From NCBI GenBank assembly GCA_047777345.1, contig JBKEEJ010000004.1, forward strand, positions 1-64,000: a stretch of DNA of 64,000 nucleotides. The letters are read 5' to 3'. Source of the DNA: Anaerocolumna sp047777345 (GTDB lineage: Bacteria > Bacillota > Clostridia > Lachnospirales > Lachnospiraceae). Below the pieces are notes generated by a model that saw only the letters and a list, made by a program, of their open reading frames with translations, was not told the origin of the DNA and did no database searches. Shown one piece after another: positions 36,105 to 45,604 of this stretch. Both the position numbers and the translations under genes were made by a program. Numbering within the stretch: the first letter of the stretch is position 1; every line of letters begins with the position of its first letter.

Positions 36105-38015
36105 ATGAGAGAAAAGATCGCGTTAAATCATAAGTGGAGATTCATATTAGACCCTGAGAACAAAGGATTAGAGAAAAAAATATATTTGCAAGATTTCGTG
36201 AATGCCGAAGAAGTGTACATTCCGCATACATACAATGTGGGAAACGGAACGGATGATTACAGAGGAATCGCTTGGTATCAGTATGCATTTGATGCGGCTG
36301 ATAATTGGAAGGATAAAAATGTAGAAGTCTATTTTGAGGGATTGTATCGGGATGCGGATTTTTGGCTTAATGGCAAGGCAGTCGGAAAACACTACGGTTC
36401 AGGATTTACAACGTTTGGCATTGATCTTTCATCCGAGATTTTGGCGGGAGAAAAAAATATATTGACATTACGCGTAGACAATAGTTACTCCCCCTATGCA
36501 CTTCCGTGGTTTAATCAGTTTGATTGGGCAGATGATGGCGGTGTGTTCCGGCCGGTATACATTCTGGTGACGGATAAGACATCAATTAAGACGGCACTGA
36601 TTGATGCAATACCAAAAATCGATACCAGTGACGGGCGTAAAGATGAAGGTGAAGCTTCCATTAAATGCAGAATTGAAATGGCAGAAGGTGCTTTACAAGA
36701 TGCCATTATTTTCTATGAACTTATTGACGGCGGAACAACCGTTTTAAACGGTACGTTGGATGATACTTATGAAATAAAGGTTCCATATGTAAAATACTGG
36801 CATTTTGATGTACCATACCTTTACTTGCTCCGCTTAACCGTCATTGTAAACAGCGAAGTAACAGATGTATATGAAACTAAGATCGGATTTAGAAAGTTCG
36901 TTACCGAAGGCAATGAATTTGTTCTGAATGGAGAAAAAGTTCATCTTGTGGGAACTGAGTGGATGCCGGGCTCAGATACAAGGATTGGCAATGCGGAAAG
37001 GCCGGAAGATATCGAGAGATTTTTAACTATTTTAAAAGGCTGCAATTGTATTTATACCAGAGTTCATTGGCAGCAGAGCGATTATTTTTATCAGTGGTGC
37101 GATGAACACGGAATAATGGTTCAGGAGGAAATACCACTTTGGGGACAGCCGAATGAACCGGTTACCAATACGATGGATATGGTAAAGAAACAATGCGTTG
37201 AGATGCTTTATTCTCATTACAATCATCCGTCTATTGTTACCTGGGGTGTCGGCAATGAATTAAACGGTCAGAGTGAAATAACGAAAAAGTATGTTACGGA
37301 AGCGGTGAAATACTTTAAAACAATTGATTTACACCGCCCAATCAGTTTTGTATCCAATACAACATGGGAATCTCCTGATGATGCATGTACCAGAAGCGAT
37401 ATAATGATGTGCAATGAATATATCGGCACATGGCAGATGGGATATGACAACGATGAATCGGTAAAGCTTTTCCGAGAAGTAAATAATGATAAACCGATGT
37501 TAATTTCAGAGTTTGGACTGTGTGAACCTGCATTCAGCGGTGGAGATGTCAGGAGAAAGCAAATTTTCCTTGACAAGGTAAGTATTTACCGAAAATATAA
37601 TGTGAACGGTTTTATCTATTTTTGTCTGAATGATTATCGTACACAGATGGGAGAAGACGGGACAGGAAGATTACGCCAAAGAGTACATGGATCAACAGAT
37701 TGCTATGGCAATCCGAAACCATCTTATTATGATGTTAAGAGAGAGTGTGCACCGATAAAAGTGAATAAAATGGAAGTAAAAGAGAATGCAGTTGAGCTTG
37801 AATTAGAAATAAGAAATGATCTTCCAAGATATGAAGTAAAAGAGTATTATGTTCAGGTTTCATCCATTGGATACGCACCTGTTATCAAAACAATACCAGA
37901 CAGTAAACCTGGGGATAAAGTAGAAATGTCACTTCCTATTAAAGGTATGAAAGATACGGCAGTAAAAATTTATCGTCCGACCGGTGACGAGGTTTTAAAC
38001 ATAAAAATAAAATGA
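36105..38015 (+). CDS. Glycoside hydrolase family 2 (beta-galactosidase/glucuronidase-like)
   Basis: 636 residues, cytoplasmic, classical compact GH2 layout: jelly-roll (EVYFEGLYRDADFWLNGKAVG), Ig-like domain, TIM barrel with HYNHPSIVTWGVGNEL, acid/base E385 and nucleophile E469 in LISEFG, then a short C-terminal beta domain (about 560-636). No clear uronate-recognition NxK motif can be asserted, so substrate is left open. Twelve bases after the first GH2 gene. The two GH2 enzymes are very different in size, so they probably cleave different bonds of one glycan. Confidence 0.9.
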   Translation: MREKIALNHKWRFILDPENKGLEKKIYLQDFVNAEEVYIPHTYNVGNGTDDYRGIAWYQYAFDAADNWKDKNVEVYFEGLYRDADFWLNGKAVGKHYGSGFTTFGIDLSSEILAGEKNILTLRVDNSYSPYALPWFNQFDWADDGGVFRPVYILVTDKTSIKTALIDAIPKIDTSDGRKDEGEASIKCRIEMAEGALQDAIIFYELIDGGTTVLNGTLDDTYEIKVPYVKYWHFDVPYLYLLRLTVIVNSEVTDVYETKIGFRKFVTEGNEFVLNGEKVHLVGTEWMPGSDTRIGNAERPEDIERFLTILKGCNCIYTRVHWQQSDYFYQWCDEHGIMVQEEIPLWGQPNEPVTNTMDMVKKQCVEMLYSHYNHPSIVTWGVGNELNGQSEITKKYVTEAVKYFKTIDLHRPISFVSNTTWESPDDACTRSDIMMCNEYIGTWQMGYDNDESVKLFREVNNDKPMLISEFGLCEPAFSGGDVRRKQIFLDKVSIYRKYNVNGFIYFCLNDYRTQMGEDGTGRLRQRVHGSTDCYGNPKPSYYDVKRECAPIKVNKMEVKENAVELELEIRNDLPRYEVKEYYVQVSSIGYAPVIKTIPDSKPGDKVEMSLPIKGMKDTAVKIYRPTGDEVLNIKIK

Positions 38016-38075
38016 TTTTTCAATTTTTTGTTGTTTATATATGTAATAACGACAACTTAGAAAGGGGTAACAAAA

Positions 38076-41000
38076 TTGGCAGCAAAAATATGGGAAGAAA
38101 CTGTAGTAATACCAACCTATTTAGTTGGCAAGGAAGAAAAAAACCCGATGTTTATTGAAAAGAGGGTTTATCAGGGAAGCAGTGGAAAGGTATATCCTTA
38201 TCCGACAATTGAAACAATAGTAGATACAAAGGAAGATAAAGAATATAAGGCAGTTTTTCTTGAAAATGAATATATAAAGGTAATGGTTCTTCCGGAACTC
38301 GGAGGACGCATTCAGAGAGCTTATGACAAAACCAATCATTATGATTTTGTATATTATAATCATGTCATAAAACCAGCATTGGTTGGTTTGCTGGGACCAT
38401 GGATATCAGGAGGAATTGAATTCAATTGGCCACAGCATCACAGGCCTACTACTTTTATGCCGGTTGACTATGTGCTTTCTGAAAACGAAGATGGCAGTGT
38501 TTCCGTATTATGTAATGATACTGACAGAATATACGGAACAAAGGGAATATGCAAGATTACACTTTATCCGGAAACTTCTTATATTGAAATCACAGGACAG
38601 TTATATAACAGAACCGCCTTGCCTCAGTCGTTTTTATGGTGGGCAAATCCTGCAGTGGCAGTAAACGATCATACACAGACAATTATGCCTCCTGACGTTA
38701 ATGCGGTAATGGATCATGGAAAACGTGATGTTTCAAGGTTTCCAATCGCTACAGGAACATATTATAAAAAAGATTACAGTGAAGGAGTAGATATTTCCAG
38801 GTATAAAAATATACCGGTGCCCACATCTTTTATGGCAGCTTCTTCAAAGTATGATTTTATTGGCGGGTATGATTATAGTGCTGAGGCAGGGATTTTGCAT
38901 GTTGCAGATCATCATTACAGCCCCGGAAAAAAACAGTGGACCTGGGGATGCGGTGATTTCGGTAAAATGTGGGACAGAAATCTTACAGATTCGGACGGAC
39001 CGTATGTTGAACTGATGACAGGTGTCTACACGGATAATCAACCTGATTTTACATGGTTAAAACCTTTTGAGGAAAAGACATTTACCCAGTATTTTATGCC
39101 ATATAAAAAGGTCGGAGTTGTAAAGAACGCAACGAAAAATGCATGTATCGGAATGGAAGTTGTTCCAGATGGCCTGCAGGTAAAAGTATATGCCACAAAA
39201 AAGTTTGAGAATGCATGTGTTACTGTAAAGTGGAACGACGAAACCATTTTCTGCGAGGAATGTATACTTTCACCAAATGATATTTTTGAAAAAGTAATTC
39301 CAGTTAACGATTCACAAAGGAAAGCTTTAGTGGAGGATGCATCCGTAATTTCCATCCGGGTAAGTCAGGATGAAGAGACATTAGTATTTTATCAGCCGGA
39401 AAAAGAAAAGATACCTGAAATTCCGGAACCGGCCAAGGCTGCAAAAGACCCTTCTGAAATTATGTATAATGAAGAATTATTTTTAACCGGGCTTCATCTT
39501 GAGCAGTACCGTCATGCCACATATTTACCGGATCCATATTATCTGGAAGGATTAAAACGGGATCCCGGAGATTCCAGAATTAATTGTGCCTATGGTATGC
39601 TGCTTCTTCGCAGAGGAAGAGCAGAACTTGCCGAACCCTATTTCAGAACAGCAATTAAACGTTTGACGGACAGAAATCCAAATCCGTACAATTCTGAAGC
39701 ATATTATGATTTGGGATTATGCTTGTTCCTGTTAGGGAAGGAAGAGGAGGCATATGATGCCTTTTATAAGGCAACATGGTCGGCAGAACAGCAGAACATG
39801 GCATACTATTATCTTGCGGTTATAGACTGCAGAAGAAAAAATTATGCGGCCGCATTACAGATGATTGAAAAATCTTTGAACAGAAATACCCATAATATAA
39901 AATCCAGGGCATTAAAAGCAATCATTCTTAGAAAACTGGGATTAGTAAAAGAAGCAACTGAGTGGATTTCTCTTAATATGGAAATCGATCCATTTGATTA
40001 TGTATCTGCTTTTGAAGCACAAAAGCTTGGTATGACAATACTTATTGATGAAAAGGAACTTAATCGAAGAAACCGCAGAGACAATTACAACTTACTTCGT
40101 GCGGCACGTGATTATGCTGAAGCAGGATGCTATTGTGAAGCTATGGAAGTTTTGAACCGTGCGGATAAAGATATGGCATTGATTGCTTATTATAAAGCAT
40201 ACTATTTAAGTAAGCTTGGAAATGATACGGAAGCTGTGAATATGGTAAAGACAGCGGAAAAGATCAAACCGGACTATTGCTTCCCAAATGACCTTGAAGA
40301 TATAGAAGTTCTAAAGTATGCTATTTCGGTGGACCCTAAAGCTTCTATGGCAATGTATTACTTAGGAAACTTATTCTATGACAAATTGCAATGGAAATTG
40401 GCTCTTGAATTATGGGAAAAATCAGCGGAAATCAATGATAAGTTTCCTACAGTCCTTAGAAACCTTTCTTTGGTTTATTACAACAAATGCAATGATGCCG
40501 CAATAGCAGAAGAAGTGCTTACAAAGGCTTTTCTGCTTGACGAAACGGATGCACGCATTTTCTATGAACTTGACCAGTTACATAAAAAGACAGGATATAC
40601 CTTTAAGCAAAGACTTCATGAGTACGAAAAATATTTTGACACGGTTATCAAGAGAGATGATTTATGTGTAGAATATTGCACTATCCTGAACGCAATGAAT
40701 AAACCGGAAGAGGCATACAAGTTTATGATGGGCAGAAAATTTCATCCTTGGGAAGGTGGAGAAGGTAAGGTTACCGCACAGTATGAATTTTCTTTATTGC
40801 TGATGGCAATTAAGGAAATAAAGAATAAAAAATACGCCGCTGCAAAGGAATTACTTGAAAAGGCACTGGTTTATCCGGTAAACCTTGGAGAAGGAAAGCT
40901 TGAAGGCACAAAAGACAATCATATTTATTATTATTTGGGACTGGTTAATGAGTTGCTCGGGGAGCGGGATAAGGCAGCTATTGATTATAAATTGGCTTCC

Positions 41001-41390
41001 ATTGGAACAGATGAACCGGCAGGTATGATGTATTATTATGATCAGCCGGCAGATATGATTATGTACCAGGGATTTTCTAAAAAGAGGTTAGGCGATATGG
41101 CCGGAGCCAATAAACGTTTTTACAGGCTGATTGATTATGGAGAAAAACATTTAAAAGATCATGTTAAGATTGATTACTTTGCGGTTTCTCTGCCTGATTT
41201 CTTGATTTTTGAGGATAACTTAGATGTGCGAAATGAGGCACATTGTTATTTCCTGATGGCTATGGGACATGCAGGATTAGGAAATCAAAGAAAAGCAAAA
41301 GAATATATGAAAGAGGCCTTGAAACGTGATCCTATGAATTATAGAATGGTTTTAACAAATCATATTTTGGAGGAAACAAAAGTATTATAG
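38076..41390 (+). CDS. DUF5107 domain protein with TPR repeats
   Basis: 1104 residues, no signal peptide. Residues about 40-345 are DUF5107, an epimerase-like beta-supersandwich (VMVLPELGGRIQRAYDKTNHYDFVYYNHVIKP, GGIEFNWPQHHRPTTFMP, LWWANPAVAVND). The C-terminal 600 residues are TPR-type helical repeats (from about 480: NCAYGMLLLRRGRAELAEPYF). Such proteins co-occur with glycosidases and are thought to act on or bind sugars; the reaction is not established to my knowledge. The start is TTG, six bases after AAAGGGG; no ATG fits the family N-terminus. It follows the GH2 pair by 60 bases. Confidence 0.85.
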   Translation: MAAKIWEETVVIPTYLVGKEEKNPMFIEKRVYQGSSGKVYPYPTIETIVDTKEDKEYKAVFLENEYIKVMVLPELGGRIQRAYDKTNHYDFVYYNHVIKPALVGLLGPWISGGIEFNWPQHHRPTTFMPVDYVLSENEDGSVSVLCNDTDRIYGTKGICKITLYPETSYIEITGQLYNRTALPQSFLWWANPAVAVNDHTQTIMPPDVNAVMDHGKRDVSRFPIATGTYYKKDYSEGVDISRYKNIPVPTSFMAASSKYDFIGGYDYSAEAGILHVADHHYSPGKKQWTWGCGDFGKMWDRNLTDSDGPYVELMTGVYTDNQPDFTWLKPFEEKTFTQYFMPYKKVGVVKNATKNACIGMEVVPDGLQVKVYATKKFENACVTVKWNDETIFCEECILSPNDIFEKVIPVNDSQRKALVEDASVISIRVSQDEETLVFYQPEKEKIPEIPEPAKAAKDPSEIMYNEELFLTGLHLEQYRHATYLPDPYYLEGLKRDPGDSRINCAYGMLLLRRGRAELAEPYFRTAIKRLTDRNPNPYNSEAYYDLGLCLFLLGKEEEAYDAFYKATWSAEQQNMAYYYLAVIDCRRKNYAAALQMIEKSLNRNTHNIKSRALKAIILRKLGLVKEATEWISLNMEIDPFDYVSAFEAQKLGMTILIDEKELNRRNRRDNYNLLRAARDYAEAGCYCEAMEVLNRADKDMALIAYYKAYYLSKLGNDTEAVNMVKTAEKIKPDYCFPNDLEDIEVLKYAISVDPKASMAMYYLGNLFYDKLQWKLALELWEKSAEINDKFPTVLRNLSLVYYNKCNDAAIAEEVLTKAFLLDETDARIFYELDQLHKKTGYTFKQRLHEYEKYFDTVIKRDDLCVEYCTILNAMNKPEEAYKFMMGRKFHPWEGGEGKVTAQYEFSLLLMAIKEIKNKKYAAAKELLEKALVYPVNLGEGKLEGTKDNHIYYYLGLVNELLGERDKAAIDYKLASIGTDEPAGMMYYYDQPADMIMYQGFSKKRLGDMAGANKRFYRLIDYGEKHLKDHVKIDYFAVSLPDFLIFEDNLDVRNEAHCYFLMAMGHAGLGNQRKAKEYMKEALKRDPMNYRMVLTNHILEETKVL

Positions 41391-41394
41391 GATT

Positions 41395-41466
41395 ACTGAA
41401 AAGGGCTGTCGCACAATAAAGATTTTGATTCTGGGCTCAACATTGTGTGACAGCCCATTTTTCAGT
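41395..41466 (+). terminator. Long inverted repeat between DUF5107 gene and galM
   Basis: Arms at 41395-41417 and 41442-41466 pair almost perfectly over about 23-25 bp (GGGCTGTC/GACAGCCC core flanked by GCACAAT/ATTGTGT), with ATTTTT after the core. Probably a terminator, perhaps leaky since galM follows 20 bases later. The loop is 24 nt. Confidence 0.75.
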
Positions 41467-41485
41467 GAATAGAATGGAGGAAGCT

Positions 41486-42511
41486 ATGATAGGATTTGGA
41501 AAAACAGATACGGGAAAAGTTGCCAGGCTTATAACTTTGCAAAATGCCAATCATATGAAAGTTCAAATATCAAATTATGGCGCAATGATTGTAAGCATAC
41601 TTATTCCTCAAAAAAATAATTCTTACATAGATGTAATTCTTGGGCATAGTGATGTAAGTCAATATCAGACCAGTAATTCATGTATGGGAGCAACGATAGG
41701 CAGAAACGCGAATCGAATAGAAAACGCAGAGTTTGTTCTTAACGGGAAAAAGTATCATCTGGATAAAAATGAAGGGAATAATAATTGTCATAGCGGTTTC
41801 TCGGGATTTCATAAAAGAATGTGGAATATCCTTAATATAAGTGAAAAAAAGGCTTGTTTTTTTCTGCATAGTAAAGATGGTGACCAGGGTTTTCCCGGAA
41901 ATTTGGATATAAAAGTTACATACGAATTAACAGATAAAAATCAGTTGTGCATATTTTATGAGGGGGAAGCAGATCAGGATACTATTGTGAATATAACCAA
42001 TCATTGCTATTTTAATCTGGATGGTCATAATAGTGGTACTATATTAGATCAACTGGTTAAAATAAATGCAGATTATTTTCTGCCGGTAAAAGACATATCA
42101 TGGATTCCCACCGGAGAGAGAAGAAATGTTGAGAGTACGCCAATGGATTTTCGTAAACCCCAAAAAATAGGGAAAAGACTGAAAGAGGACTTTGATCAGT
42201 TTGACATAAAAAGAGATTTTAACCATTGTTTTATTCTAAATAAAACAAAGAATGAGGCGTCAGAAGCCTATTCTGAAAAAAGCGGAATAAGAATGAAATT
42301 GTATACGGATCTTCCGGCCTTGCAGTTTTATACAGGCGGATATTTAGATGCAGAACCAGGGAAAGATAATGTAATATATGGCCCAAACAGCGGATTTTGT
42401 ATGGAGGCAGAGTATGTTCCCAATGCAATAAATAATGAAAAGGAAGAACAACCCATACTGAAAAAAGGAGAAAAATACAATAAAACTATAATATATGAAT
42501 TTATATGGTAA
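41486..42511 (+). CDS. galM: Aldose 1-epimerase
   Basis: 341-residue mutarotase interconverting alpha and beta anomers of galactose or glucose. NNNCHSGFSGFHKRMWN and NITNHCYFNLDGH supply the two catalytic-region histidines, and the late GFCMEAEYVPNA carries the catalytic glutamate. Start set by GGAGG five bases before ATG 41486; the upstream GTG at 41447 lies inside the inverted repeat. It fits release of free hexose by the GH2 enzymes upstream. Confidence 0.92.
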   Translation: MIGFGKTDTGKVARLITLQNANHMKVQISNYGAMIVSILIPQKNNSYIDVILGHSDVSQYQTSNSCMGATIGRNANRIENAEFVLNGKKYHLDKNEGNNNCHSGFSGFHKRMWNILNISEKKACFFLHSKDGDQGFPGNLDIKVTYELTDKNQLCIFYEGEADQDTIVNITNHCYFNLDGHNSGTILDQLVKINADYFLPVKDISWIPTGERRNVESTPMDFRKPQKIGKRLKEDFDQFDIKRDFNHCFILNKTKNEASEAYSEKSGIRMKLYTDLPALQFYTGGYLDAEPGKDNVIYGPNSGFCMEAEYVPNAINNEKEEQPILKKGEKYNKTIIYEFIW

Positions 42512-42651
42512 TTGAATGGAACGTAAAATATGCGGTTTATCTTTTAAAAATCAGTGGTAATGTTTACCCGTTCCCAGCTTAGCATCATTTTTGCCAATGG
42601 GCTGTATCAAAGAACAAGTAGATAGAGGAATGCCGGCTATGGTAAGACTAA

Positions 42652-43317
42652 TTATACCGGTTCTTTATCTTTTACAAAAATACGATATACAAGCAAAGAC
42701 CCGCCGGCAAATAGAATCATCAGCAATATGGAAATCCAAAATACAGGAGAAGTTACCTCGGTAATACTTGTCCCGAACAAGGTGGCAAGGATCGTGTTAG
42801 TCAGAGAACCTAATGTGCTTGCAAGCAGATAAATACCGAAAGGAACTCTTGTGGCGCCTAAGTAGATGCTCACACCATCTCTGGGCAAAATACAAAGTGT
42901 CCGTAAGAAAAAGCAGGTAAAAAAAGGATTGCTACCCTGCTTTTGTATGATTTTTTCAATAGCGGGATACTTTTTAGTCACTTTATCAATAGCGCCTGAA
43001 CCGGAAAAATAACCGACAAAATAGGATTCAATCATGCCGATAACGATACCGGAAATATTAATCAGAAAAGCAATGATTGTTGGAAAAAGATGACCTGCGG
43101 CAACTTCCAAAACAATAATGGGAAAAACGATACTGATGCTTTTTAAAGCATATAAACATAACAGAACCAATGCCGCCGCAAGTAAATTATCCGGTGTATA
43201 ATCTAAGATTGTCTGTACCGTAATTTCTTCGCTGTTTCTTAAATACCATATAATTAGTATTATACATAAAGCCAAAGGAAGGTATTTTAGAGCAGAGTAA
43301 AATTTCCTCTTTCTCAT
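42652..43317 (-). CDS. TVP38/TMEM64 (VTT/DedA-like) membrane protein
   Basis: 221 residues with about five to six hydrophobic segments and the VTT core: VFPIIVLEVAAGHLFPTIIAFLINISGIVIG, then FFLRTLCILPRDGVSIYLGATRVPFG, the conserved reentrant region. Members of this superfamily are linked to lipid flipping and envelope stress; the specific role is unknown. Convergent with galM, GGAG upstream. No functional link to neighbours is apparent. Confidence 0.85.
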   Translation of the reverse strand: MRKRKFYSALKYLPLALCIILIIWYLRNSEEITVQTILDYTPDNLLAAALVLLCLYALKSISIVFPIIVLEVAAGHLFPTIIAFLINISGIVIGMIESYFVGYFSGSGAIDKVTKKYPAIEKIIQKQGSNPFFTCFFLRTLCILPRDGVSIYLGATRVPFGIYLLASTLGSLTNTILATLFGTSITEVTSPVFWISILLMILFAGGSLLVYRIFVKDKEPV

Positions 43318-43604
43318 GTTATTTCAGCTCCTAAAGTATAAATCCATGGTATATAAGGATTGCATTAGTATGTTATTATAAATTTAGTATAGCTTGAAGA
43401 TTAACTTCAATTCGTAAGAACGGATATTTGAATATCAATGGGATGAAATCTTTCAATTTTTATTATAAAAAGGATGATAGAATGTTTCAATAGACAAATT
43501 AATGTGTTGCGCCTATATGAGATTAAGGAATATCCGATTCTTAAACCATAGATTGTCAGGTAATTGCCTGGCATAACTGATTTTATGTGACGGGAGGTAT
43601 GAAA

Positions 43605-44825
43605 ATGAATAAGCAATATTTACTTACGGAACGTGCCCACCTTATGTGTCCCAATATGTGTTTTGGTATAGCAGTTGCCATTGATGCTCCCTATGATTTT
43701 AAGCGTATCAAAGATAGTATAACAGCCCTTGAAATAGCCCATCCATTTTTAAGAGCTTTACTAGGTTATGAGAATAATACGAATCGTTACTATTATGATA
43801 TTAGCCAATATGGGAAGACCACTGTAACAGAATCTTCTAAAAATTTAAACCTGCCCATACAGGAAAGAATTTTTAAAGATTATGAAGAAATAATTCAAAA
43901 GGATTTTGACCTTAGAAAAGAAGGTATGTTAAAGATATGTACATATAATGACGAAGGAAGCACATTGGTGCTGTTTGTGTTTCATCATTTGCTTACAGAT
44001 GGCCGGGGAGGTCTGGGCCTTGTTAAAGAATTCATTGAGAAATATGTAAACGACATTAATCCTAACTTTGTGGAAGAACGATTGATTGCTTCTATGAAGG
44101 ATCTTCCAAAGAACAGTAAATTATCATTTGTCAGCAACACTCTGATAAAATACTGCAATCAGAAGTGGAAAAAGGAAAAGCAAATGGTTTCGTATTCACA
44201 ATATCATGAGTTTGCCAGTAATTATGTAAAGAAGGATCAAGTAAAACATAACTTATATGTAGTTGGAAAAGATAAGCTTGTAGAGATTGCAGAAAAATGT
44301 AAACAGGCTCAGGTGACAACTAATGATTATTTATTGGCGAAGATGTACATAGAGGACGGTACGAAAAAGATAATTATAGCTAGTGATATCAGAGAAAAAA
44401 TTCTTTGTTATCAACCTGGAGCCCTTGGAAATTACTCAACAGCATTTGGCATAACATGTAAGTCGGTTGGGAAGGATCCAATAAAACTTGCTAAAATTGT
44501 TCATAAAAAGGTTAAAAAGGCCCTTTCCAATGATAAGACTGCCATGCAGGTCTTATCTTGTTATATTGCTATGGATCCGGGATTAATTGATGCGGCGGCA
44601 ATATCTGCTTTGGGCCCATATGAAAGCAAGGCAGGAAATTTTGTAGGCGGGGTTATGTTCGGATATAGGAAGCAAAATGGATACAGCATTACAAATCTTG
44701 GAAAAATAGAAAACCCATATATAAAAAATGCAATGTTCATTCCGCCTGCTTCTCCTGCAATTAAAAAAATAGTTGGTATATTGACTGTAAATGGAGTAAT
44801 GTATAAGTGCACCAGCCAACGTTGA
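43605..44825 (+). CDS. Stand-alone condensation-domain (acyltransferase-like) protein
   Basis: 406 residues with the condensation-domain active-site motif HHLLTDG (H127, H128, D132, G133), EIAHPFLRALLGY near the N-terminus and a late SITNLGKIENP like the condensation DFGWG-region area. It resembles free-standing condensation or alcohol O-acyltransferase enzymes (PapA5-like), transferring an acyl group to an alcohol or amine. No NRPS, PKS or carrier protein is nearby, so donor and acceptor are unknown. The ATG at 43605 is chosen because GGGAGG lies at proper distance; 43599 is too close. Confidence 0.8.
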   Translation: MNKQYLLTERAHLMCPNMCFGIAVAIDAPYDFKRIKDSITALEIAHPFLRALLGYENNTNRYYYDISQYGKTTVTESSKNLNLPIQERIFKDYEEIIQKDFDLRKEGMLKICTYNDEGSTLVLFVFHHLLTDGRGGLGLVKEFIEKYVNDINPNFVEERLIASMKDLPKNSKLSFVSNTLIKYCNQKWKKEKQMVSYSQYHEFASNYVKKDQVKHNLYVVGKDKLVEIAEKCKQAQVTTNDYLLAKMYIEDGTKKIIIASDIREKILCYQPGALGNYSTAFGITCKSVGKDPIKLAKIVHKKVKKALSNDKTAMQVLSCYIAMDPGLIDAAAISALGPYESKAGNFVGGVMFGYRKQNGYSITNLGKIENPYIKNAMFIPPASPAIKKIVGILTVNGVMYKCTSQR

Positions 44826-44857
44826 TTTTAAGGTTACATACCTTACAAAAATTAAAA

Positions 44858-44885
44858 TTGCAGGTGAGAATTTGACGGATATAAT
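44858..44885 (+). promoter_or_regulatory. Predicted cutA promoter
   Basis: TTGCAG (44858-44863), 16-bp spacer, TATAAT (44880-44885), 70 bp upstream of cutA. Confidence 0.45.
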
Positions 44886-44956
44886 AAAAATGATGTAAGT
44901 TTTTGGAAAGAACCAGGTAAAACTTAAACATTTGTTAAAAAAAGGGAGGTATATAG

Positions 44957-45271
44957 ATGGGCAAATACGGAATAGTACTGACCACATTTGAAAATGAAGA
45001 GCAGGCAAAGCCTGTAATAGATGAAATTATCAAAAGTAAACTGGCAGCCTGCGCACAGGAAATTAAGATAAAAAGCCATTATACCTGGAAGGGTGAATTT
45101 TGTCATGATGATGAGGATTTAGTATTATTTAAAACGAAAAAGGAACTGTATCCTGAACTGGAAAAGAAACTTTTAGAAATTCATCCTTATGAAACGGCGG
45201 AAATATTATTTGTGGATGCAGAAAATGGAAGTGCGGCTTATCTGGCATGGATAGATGAACAGACAAAATGA
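44957..45271 (+). CDS. cutA: CutA1-like divalent-cation tolerance protein
   Basis: 104 residues, complete. Family motifs: IVLTTFENEEQAKPVIDEIIKSKLAACAQ, SHYTWKGEF, VLFKTKKELYPELEKKLLEIHPYETAEI and AYLAWID. CutA forms very stable trimers; a role in copper tolerance was proposed in E. coli but the function is unclear. Good GGGAGG site, own promoter, own terminator: a monocistronic unit. Confidence 0.93.
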   Translation: MGKYGIVLTTFENEEQAKPVIDEIIKSKLAACAQEIKIKSHYTWKGEFCHDDEDLVLFKTKKELYPELEKKLLEIHPYETAEILFVDAENGSAAYLAWIDEQTK

Positions 45272-45275
45272 TGTT

Positions 45276-45306
45276 AACGGATACAGCGAGGTATCCGTTT
45301 TTTTAA
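45276..45306 (+). terminator. cutA terminator
   Basis: AACGGATAC pairs perfectly with GTATCCGTT around a 6-nt loop, followed by TTTTTT. Confidence 0.9.
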
Positions 45307-45444
45307 ATCAATGGAAGTTGGCGTCTTATGAATCAAAAACTTTCCGCCCATAACACTTAAAAGGAAAGCAGATAGCAAGAAACATTTAAGAAAAATGATT
45401 AAAATTGTTATAGATAATAAGACGAAAAATGTACATATTTGTCA

Positions 45445-45473
45445 TTGTTTCTGATTTTATAATTTGCTATAAT
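45445..45473 (+). promoter_or_regulatory. Predicted promoter of the ClC gene
   Basis: TTGTTT (45445-45450), 17-bp spacer, TATAAT (45468-45473). Gives a leader of about 125 nt. The stretch 45307-45444 shows nothing recognisable. Confidence 0.5.
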
Positions 45474-45528
45474 TAAAAGTTGGTTAAAGTTTTGTTTTTT
45501 TACTTATTCAAACTAAAAAGATATTCTT

Positions 45529-45573
45529 GCTAATGACTTTTGGTAAAACATAGAGTCATTAGCTTTTATTTTG
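45529..45573 (+). terminator. Leader terminator upstream of ClC gene
   Basis: GCTAATGACT pairs perfectly with AGTCATTAGC (15-nt loop), followed by TTTTATTTT, about 30 bases before the ClC start. It lies downstream of the promoter, so it should attenuate transcription. Confidence 0.7.
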
Positions 45574-45604
45574 AATATTAAATGAATTGGGAAGGACTAA
45601 TGCA

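Noticed and set aside
41395..41466. Mobile inverted-repeat element (MITE)
   Set aside because: Near-perfect arms, but the GGGCTGTC...GACAGCCC form with T-run is a common clostridial terminator and no target duplication is visible.
45480..45573. Fluoride riboswitch upstream of the ClC gene
   Set aside because: The conserved GGCGATGG and CTCCTAC-type core elements are absent; only a hairpin terminator is visible.
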